This document shows, in pieces, positions 54,423 through 64,000 of a stretch of 64,000 bases of DNA (positions are counted from its first letter, which is position 1; every line of letters starts with the position of its first letter). The position numbers and the translations under genes are program-made. The notes beneath the pieces are model-generated. The model saw only the letters and a program-made list of their open reading frames with translations. It did not search any database and had not been told where the DNA came from. The DNA is from Myxocyprinus asiaticus (Eukaryota; Chordata; Actinopteri; Cypriniformes; Catostomidae): assembly GCF_019703515.2 (NCBI RefSeq), contig NC_059351.1:15193501-15257500 (forward strand), written 5' to 3'.

Positions 54423-55200
54423 TTAATTGGTGTCTGTCTAGGAGAAACAATTAAGATATTAGAGTGATCTCAATTGTGAATTTTATTTCAAAAGAGTTGA
54501 TAAACATTTCAGTATGCTCAGTTTCTTGAGATTTGCTTGTAGTTTGCTTGTATATTGAAAATTAGGTCAAATGTATAGTTGATAGTTCATACAAAGATGA
54601 TAACAAAACAAAAGAAATGAAGGAAACATACATGGTAGGTGCGTAGAGACTGTATTTGGCTCTGTGTTGAAGAGCAGCAAGTTTGGCAAACTGGTTGAAC
54701 TGCTGTTCACTGATCTTTCCCTGTGGCACCAGATTCAACAGACCCGTCAAGAAGTCTGGTAGAACCTGTGAATCCACACATAAATATAAAGTAATTATAG
54801 ATGAAGGTACATTTTAATTAGTGTGTTTTAATGTAATGTAATTGTTAAAATGTTCTATAATACTGTCACACACGTGCTTCATTAAAGCTGCAGTATGGAA
54901 CTTTGTGCTCTCTAGCGACATCTGTGGTTGAAACATAAAATTGCAAGCAATTTGCAGAAGAACACTTTATGTGAGTTGTGTTTTGGCACTGCTATTTGAG
55001 CTTCCTTGGACATCGTGTGATCATGACTTGGAGATATTCAGAATCGGAAACATTTGTTCTATTTTCATGTTGATATTATGTTATTCTATTAAACATTTAA
55101 AACCAAAATATGACTTGCTTTGATAAAAATAAACAACACTTGTATTTACATATTTTTAATGAATGAATTTTACACTTATATGTATGTATGTATGTATGTA

Positions 55201-55234
<34 letters not shown>

Positions 55235-55329
55235 GTCTATTGTGTATTCTATATACATGTATACTTTTTTCTTTTCAATATTTATCTATTTTTTATTAAA
55301 TTTTAATTATTTTGTTTTGTTTCCCCTGT

Positions 55330-55433
55330 TTTTGTATTGTTGTGTACTGGAAGCTCTTGTCACCAAGACAAATTCCTTGTATGTGTAAGCATACTTGGCA
55401 ATAAAGCTCATTCTGATTCTGATTCTGATACTG
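55330..55433 (+). mobile_element. LINE 3' tail with (TGATTC)n end
   Basis: GGAAGCTCTTGTCACCAAGAC...CTTGGCAATAAAGCTCATTC followed by short TGATTC repeats is typical of the 3' end of a fish LINE; only the tail is present. Confidence 0.6.
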
Positions 55434-55604
55434 CTGGGGTAAACACTCCTGCCTCCGTACTGAAAGGTCTTTCTCAGGTTCTGCTCACAAGCTTTAGCAA
55501 TTCCTAGAGATCACGCATTCAACAGTATTACACAATGCTTCATTAATAATGCTTCATAAAATGTATTTTAAGAATATTAAAAATATTTTAAGGCAGGCTA
55601 TTTT

Positions 55605-56310
55605 TTAACCCTGGTGTAAATAAAGGTATCGGTAGATACTTCAGTGCAAATAGTGACAAATATTATTTTCACTCCAAACCAGTGCAAATAATGGTATGCT
55701 ATTTTCACTACAATGCAAATAGTGGCAGATACTATTTGCACCCATATTTAAACACTAACATACAGTATAGGGAATCACTGATTGTGTTTATTGTGTTTAT
55801 TTAGAGTCCCACAGACACCCTACACCAATCCCTACCCCTAAATCTAACCCTAACCTTACCTTACAAAAATCAACCATGGTTTTACTACAGTAACCATAGT
55901 ATCACCATGGTATTTTGTAGTAAAATTATAGTAACCACAAAGTTAAACATGATTACTATACATTCCTGTAGTAACACCATGGTTAACTGCATTAAAACTA
56001 TGGCTTCTGCCAAAAAACCTGGTTACTACAATATTACTATAGTAAACCATGATTAACTGCATCAGAACTATGGTATATTTATTATTATAAGTAGTATTAA
56101 AGGAAATATTAAGAGTGGAAACAGGAAACAGAATGGGGAAAAGAGTGGTGCAAAATTCAGATCTGAACCCAGGTCGATCGCACGACAAAGCACATTTGCA
56201 CCGGCATTATGCCCTATGTCACTACAGTGACACTTATTGTGCGGGTTGTTCTAAATTTCTGTGTTTCCACCAGACTACTGGGGTGCAAATAGCCGAGCTG
56301 TGTGGCAGGT
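55605..56310. repeat. Element with GGTGTAAATAG-type inverted ends
   Basis: CCCTGGTGTAAATAAAGGTA on the left is roughly inverted on the right as GGTGCTATTTACACCTGGGTG. GTGCAAATAGT and CCATGGTTTTACTACAGTAA motifs recur inside. It lies where myosin FERM exons would be expected. Confidence 0.5.
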
Positions 56311-57099
56311 GCTATTTACACCTGGGTGCAAATAGTCACTCCGTTATTTTAAAGGGGTCATAACATGTATTTTTATTCATACAATTGGCAATTTTTTCTA
56401 TCTTGCAATTATTTGCAATTACAGTCTTGCAATTTTACACCCAATCATTGACCCTCAAAATTGCTGAGCATCAAATAGGCATTGTTAAAGTAAATTTGAG
56501 TGGTCATGTGTTAAAGTATTTGGATTTTTGATGTCAGAAAGTTGTGGACGTTCAAAAAGGGTCATTTGGCAGCTTAGATTCAATAAATTCTCTTTTTGGA
56601 ATGGGGAGGGAGTTTTGAGTACTGAAAGTTACAGTATGTTTTTTATATACTTCACAGAATTTTTATTACAAAAGGAAAATTTGATTTCTCACAACATGCA
56701 TGCTTTAACATATGTTAAAATTGTACGTGTATATGTATACTGTATTTACCATGAAAAAACACTTCTGGACTTCTACAGACATCTCGTAGGAATTTGAGCA
56801 AGAATGGTTTCAGCACTTCAAAGCAGTGGTAAAACGCTGTCAGAATGTAGAGCAAACACCAGCCCTTCTGACAGCTGTCATTGTTACACACATGTACACC
56901 AGCAAAACCCTCTGTCAGCTTAAAATACAGACACATACCAAACAAACACAAAAAGGTGAAGTGTATATCACGGTTTAGAGCTGGTATTGGCTGTGATCTG
57001 TTTGAGGATTTGACAGTATGCCTTATCCTTCATCAGTCCATATTCCCCAGTTAACTATAAGAACAATGATGTATTTTAGTCCTAAGAACAACTTCATAC

Positions 57100-58712
<1,613 letters not shown>

Positions 58713-59026
58713 TATATAAACCAAACCATTTGGAAATAGTCCACAATAAAAAAACTAAAACAAAAGCTAAAATTAAAACTAAACCAAATACTAAAAATAA
58801 AAGTAAAACTATACTTTTAAATTGATCCAGTTCATTAAGTAAATATAAAATTGTCCACACACAAGTGGGTCTGGGTTCTTGGTGGGTATTGGTACAGATG
58901 GTCATATGCATTACCTTCTCTGATTGGCCTCTGAGAGGATGATCTCCCATGAACTTCATTATGGGTACAACCAAACAGAAATACATCCACATTAACTTAA
59001 ATTAACTTTGACAACTGCATTACAAA

Positions 59027-59357
59027 CCACACACACACACACACACACACGCACACACACACACACACACACGTTGGTGCAGCTATCATTATGAGGACTC
59101 TCCACAGACATAATGATTTTTATACTGTACAAACTATAGATTCTATCCCCTAACCCTACCCCTAAACCTAACCCTCTCAAAAAACTTTCTGCATTTTTAC
59201 ATTTTCAATAATACATCATTTAGTATGTTTTTCTTTAAGAGATTTTAATTATGGGGACACTAGAAATGTCCTCATAAACCACATTTATAACATAATACTC
59301 TTGTAATTACCAGTTTGTAACCTAAAGAAAAATCCTCGTAAACCACTTAAACCTGCC

Positions 59358-59388
<31 letters not shown>

Positions 59389-59660
59389 ACGTTGGTGCAG
59401 CTATCATTATGAGGACTCTCCATAGACATAATGATTTTTATACTGTACGAACTATAGATTCTATCCCCTTACCCTACCCCTAAACCTAACCCTCTCAGAA
59501 AACGTTCTGCATTTTTACATTTTCAATTAAACATCTTTTAAGCGATTTAAATTATGGGTACACTAGAAATGTCCTCATAATCCACATTTATAGCATAATA
59601 CCCTTGTAATTACCAGTTTGTAACCCCCCAAAAAAGTCCTCGTAAACCACTTAAACCTGA

Positions 59661-59702
<42 letters not shown>

Positions 59703-59712
59703 ACACACACAG

Positions 59713-59755
<43 letters not shown>
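59027..59755. repeat. Two tandem copies of a 319-base unit, with (CA)n
   Basis: GTTGGTGCAGCTATCATTAT begins at 59073 and again at 59391. Both units continue through CCCTAACCCTACCCCTAAAC and ATTACCAGTTTGTAACC. (CA)n tracts lie before, between and after, ending in (AT)n. Confidence 0.85.
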
Positions 59756-59758
<3 letters not shown>

Positions 59759-61329
59759 TGTATATAATGTATGTGTATAAAATCTAATTACATGATATGA
59801 TGATTAATTAAACGAATGAATCGCATTATAAAATATTTGCCGAGAAAGGTTCCCAAATAATAATAACTCAATATATAATGATTAAATAATTATAAATTAT
59901 TGTATTTAAATAATAATATATAATGTATATTACAATTAAAATAATTCAGATAATTAAAATGCATTACATCATTGTGGCAGATGAGTAAGGCATTGATAAG
60001 ACAATAAGTGGCTTTAGAATGCAATAAATAAATGTTTATTTTCATATTATTGAACTTAAGCCTATCAATGGCCTTCAGTCCACAGCAATCCATTGCAATT
60101 GAATTCGTCAATCTGTCTGAGATCGATTTATTATAATGACTTTTCTAAGGACGCTTCAGTGTACACCTGTGTCAGTGTGTGCGCTTGCCATTATATTATT
60201 GAAACTTGATTTGATGAATATATTCTTAATAAATCCAAATAGTTGAAGTATGTGACCATTATTGTTTATTTAAACTGTAAAGGTGAAACTTGAATTAAAA
60301 CTATTGTACCAGATGTACAGTAAAAGCGTCCTTAATGATGGCGGACTTTGATAGGTTTCTGGATCACAGGCTCGAAGATGGAGGAGCGAGGAAACGAGGA
60401 TGCACAATTTAGGAAATGAGAAGCACCCCTGGATTTTTGCTTACTGCCCCCTGCTGAAAACAGGTGGTCCTTCAAGCTTGAATTTCTCTAATGGTTGGAA
60501 TATTCCTCATTACTGTCCGAGGACATGATTAATTGTATAATTTTTTAACACATTCTTTTTTAAAATAATTTATTACACTGAATTAACGCATACATTTGAC
60601 AGCTCTAAAAATAGCATAAACATTATTTTTCACATATCATTGCATATCTCACCAAGAAACATTTAAGAAGTGACCCGCTTCATGTTGGGATCCGTGAAGT
60701 CTATGAGGGACTCTTGGATAAGGTTCTGGAGTCAGGGAGAGATCACCAGTTTTATAAGGACATTATTTTATTTGTATTATGTGTGTGTGTGTGTGTTAGG
60801 AGTATGTAAGTATACACATACCTTACTAAATTTCACCATCTATGCAGGGTCTTTGGTTCCTTTCCCTTTTTTGGACTTCTCTGAAGGAGTCATTGATCAC
60901 AGAAAATGTACACTCATTCCTGCACTAATCTGATTCATGACTAAATAGCATGACTTTTTGTATTATTATAACAATTATATCCCTTTTACCTCTTGCTTCC
61001 ATTTGATGTTCTGAAATATTTCTTGGCAAACCATGTTGTACTGGCTGTCCAAAAGAATGTTACCTTCAACTTCAGAGTTACCAAAATTGCCAAATCATTC
61101 AGACTCCAACTATCATCACAAAACAGACAGAGAAATTACACAATATCTCACAGAATGCTGTGCATGCTCATTGTAAATCAAGATCTAAGAAACAAAGTAC
61201 ACACCATAGGAACATAAATACACAAGTTTAATAACACAAAGATCTACAATGAGAAGCTACTAGGGAGCAAAGGTATAGAGATATATAGGTGACCATATTT
61301 GTAATCGGCAACATTCCATAAATTAATAA

Positions 61330-62960
61330 GTTGTCATAAAATTGCATATATAATAATGACATGAGCTGTCAATGTTTGAAATAATTTGTACAATTTACCA
61401 GTACTATATATATTTTTTTACTAATTTGCATTTACATTTATCTATCTAAATGGCACTAAAACTATACTGTCTCTTTAAGGAAACCAGCAGTTCAGAGAGC
61501 GTCTGATGTATTTTTGTTGAGCGGACATTAACGAGAGAGGAGTGGAATGGTTTCTTTACAACATCTGTGCTACATGTGATTAAAATTCTTCTTCTTTTTT
61601 TATTTTATATTATCAGCTGTGGAATCAGCCGCATATCGGAAGCAGATGACATTAGGTCTTATTGTGAACTGTATACTCTTTTTCTACAGGTTACCAAATA
61701 CACTATATGGCCAAAAGTTTATGGACACCATATGTGCTTGATGAACATTTGATTTCAAAACCTTAGGCATCAATTTCCCCCTTTGCTGTAATAACAACAT
61801 CCACTCTTTTGGGAAGGCTTTCCACTATACTGTATGTAGTAACATTGCTGCAGGGATTTGCTCTTATTCAGACACAAGGCTATCAGTGAGGTCAGGAACT
61901 GATGTTGGTCGATGGGGCCTGACTTACAGTTGCTGTTCCAGTTCACCCCAAAAGTGATCAGTGGGGTTCAGGTCTGGGCTTTGTGCAGGCCAGTCAATTT
62001 CTTCCACGCCAGACACAGTAAACCATTTCTTTATGGACCTCACTTTGTTCACAAGGGAATTGTCATGCTGGAACAGAAAAGGGCTATCCCCAAACAGTTG
62101 CCACAAATTTGGAAGCACACAAAGCCATTACATAAAGAAACATTAAGATTTTTCTTTACTGGATTTAATGGAGTAACCACATTCGTTAATTAGAAGGAGG
62201 TGTCCACAAACTTTTGGCCATATAGTGTATGTATTTATACATTTATATACTGTATATATAAAACAGACAAAGCAGTACATATTCATAATATCAGCCATAA
62301 TTTTGGTTATTGGCCAACAGCATCAGCCAGATTCTATTAGTGGATCACTAGTTGCAATATAGTAATAAATGCTCATCTGTGATTATATCGTGTTACAGAC
62401 AACATGGTTCATACAGGCATCACTAAATGAAAATCCAGGACTTTCAAGTACTTTGTCCAGCACCAACTTTTAATTTTCAAGGACTTTATACAAGTTAGAA
62501 ATCATAGCTTTTCTATAATTCTGTGTGTTCAACTTGTATTACGAGTGGCATAAATGGTATTTACTAATCATAAGCTAATAATTACAGTAATTCCAAAATT
62601 GCATGAACAGACCGTTAACAAATGTATAAAAGATGTAACCAGCCAAGAAAAGTTACACATTATGTGAAAATGTATGTTTTATTTTTAATTTGTTTATAAT
62701 TATTATAATAACATTTTATCTTTTTTAAAATATATAAATTCCACATTCTATCCATTAATTTGATGTCATGAAATTGCATACATAACAATGATATGAGCTG
62801 TCACTGTTTGAAATAATTTGTACAATTTACCAGTATTTATTAACCAATTTGCATTTCCATTTATCTGTATAAAAGGCACTAAAATGGTACTGTCTCTTTA
62901 AGAAAACCGGCAGTTCAACAAGCATCTGATGTGTTTCGGTTAAGCACCATAAATCACTCC
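61330..62960 (+). repeat. Direct repeat pair, about 200 bases each
   Basis: 61330-61540 and 62765-62960 share GAAATAATTTGTACAATTTA, CATTTATCT and CTGTCTCTTTAAG...CAGTTCA..AGCGTCTGATGT in the same orientation. Probably two copies of one mobile element. A Tc1-type element lies between them. Confidence 0.7.
61701..62227 (-). mobile_element. Tc1-type element, 527 bp, internally deleted
   Basis: The ends CACTATATGGCCAAAAGTTT and AAACTTTTGGCCATATAGTG are inverse with TA flanks. A minus-strand transposase remnant holds FLFQHDNSLVNKVRS and WPAQSPDLNPTDHFWGELE, where the catalytic Glu position (usually NPIE) is Asp. Confidence 0.9.
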
Positions 62961-63293
62961 TTTATGTGTGATTAGAAATAATGTTTTTTTTTATCAGCAA
63001 CTGACCGTAAAGAATAGAAAGGATATTAAAACAGACATTGTTCAATAAAAATCGAGTGCGTGGATCTCATCTTTGATGGAAACACATTACAGCAGTAGTG
63101 ATTTATCAGAGTAATGTCTCCTCAAAAATTTGGGTGAGAAAAATAAACGACTGAAGATAAATAAAACTAATAAAATATTATGAAATGTGAGCTCAAATAA
63201 GGTGTATAACAGTCATATTTCTAAAGTCACTCTGTCAAACAGTGACAACCCATGGATAAAGTTTCAGAGGGAGGCAGCATCTCTCATGCCTCC

Positions 63294-64000
63294 TTTAAAG
63301 GGATAGTTCACCCAAAAATGACAATTTACTAACCCTACTGGCATCCCGGATGTGTATGACTTTCTTTCTTCTGCACAACATAAATGAAGATTTTTAGGCT
63401 CTGTTGGTCCATACAATGCAAGTGAATGAGTGCCAACATTTTTAAGCTCCAAAATCCACATTTAACAACAACAAGATAACAGTGGCATTTGTGGTACAAT
63501 GTTAAATACCATTCAAAATAATTTTGACTTGTCCCTCTTTTATTTACACACTGTTTCAAAAGTATAACCACAAGATGTAAACATGATTTTTAGAGTGATA
63601 AAATCGCTTACTCACCTTATTTATGTGAAGTTATATGCAAAATTACAACTTTGTTTCCATGAAGACATAATGCCAGTAAATCCCATAAGGGATTTTATTA
63701 CTCTAAAATTATGTTAGCATGTAAATGGTTTATATCTTGTGGCTATACCTTTGAAACAGTGTGTATTTGAGTGTTTATGGACTGGCCCCAATCACTTCCA
63801 TTGTAGGTGCCGAATGTTCCGGGATCAATAAGTTAAGATCAATCGACAGCATTTGTGGCATAATGTTGATTACCACAAAAATTAATTTCGACTCGTTCCT
63901 CCTTTTCTTAATAAAAAGAAGAAGAGAAGCAAAAATCAAGGTTACAGTGAGGCACTTACAATGGAAGTGAATGGGGGCCATTTTTTGAACGTTAAAATAC
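63294..64000. repeat. MITE end and internal duplicated segments
   Basis: It begins TTTAAAGGGATAGTTCACCC, the left end of the 27139 group, with no matching right end before the window stops. CAGCATTTGTGGCATAATGTTGATTACC near 63848 resembles CAGTGGCATTTGTGGTACAATGTTAAATACC near 63480 and the repeat of 32330. Confidence 0.6.

Overview
This window is vertebrate nuclear DNA from a ray-finned fish, most likely a cypriniform or related otophysan. The evidence is intron-containing genes that match the human 17p11.2 gene block, several distinct Tc1-type DNA transposons, tRNA-derived SINEs, palindromic MITEs ending in the GGATAGTTCACCC motif, and many (TA)n/(CA)n tracts. Long tracts of short ORFs are shadows of simple repeats and transposons. 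There are no bacterial genes, rRNA genes or CRISPR arrays.

Two genes look intact, both on the minus strand. alkbh5 (m6A RNA demethylase, four coding exons, 40664-47485) and mief2 (outer-mitochondrial-membrane fission adaptor MiD49, four coding exons, 29824-33385) splice in phase to full-length proteins of 358 and 467 residues. A third, plus-strand gene is seen as six in-phase exons (1545-13633) that encode 185 C-terminal residues and a stop; I do not recognise it.

Two further genes are present only as relics. smcr8 (14907-18139, minus) has lost its start codon (ATA), carries stops and frameshifts, and has its second exon still behind a splice acceptor, so it decayed in place and is not a retrocopy. 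A myo15a-like unconventional myosin (54632-61044, minus) keeps pieces of the MyTH4 and FERM domains but has in-frame stops, two splice acceptors mutated from AG, missing FERM exons, and transposons in its introns. The minus-strand order myo15-alkbh5-mief2-smcr8 equals human MYO15A-ALKBH5-(LLGL1-FLII)-MIEF2-(TOP3A)-SMCR8. LLGL1, FLII and TOP3A are not visible in their slots. This is the picture expected of one copy of a duplicated block losing genes after genome duplication, but that is inference from one window.

Layout: 0-14 kb, plus-strand gene with an intron of about 9 kb filled by an L1-type LINE and DNA elements; 14-18 kb, dead smcr8; 18-27 kb, a transposon landing zone including an intact Tc1 element inserted in a 4.2-kb palindrome and an element with six GTTGCAAC motifs; 29-33 kb, mief2; 36-38 kb, LINE with RNase H; 40-47.5 kb, alkbh5 with Tc1 and MITE insertions in its introns and a copied piece of its own exon 2 just upstream of exon 1; 48-52 kb, nested hAT/SINE/inverted repeat; 53-61 kb, myosin relic; 61-64 kb, MITEs and dispersed repeats.
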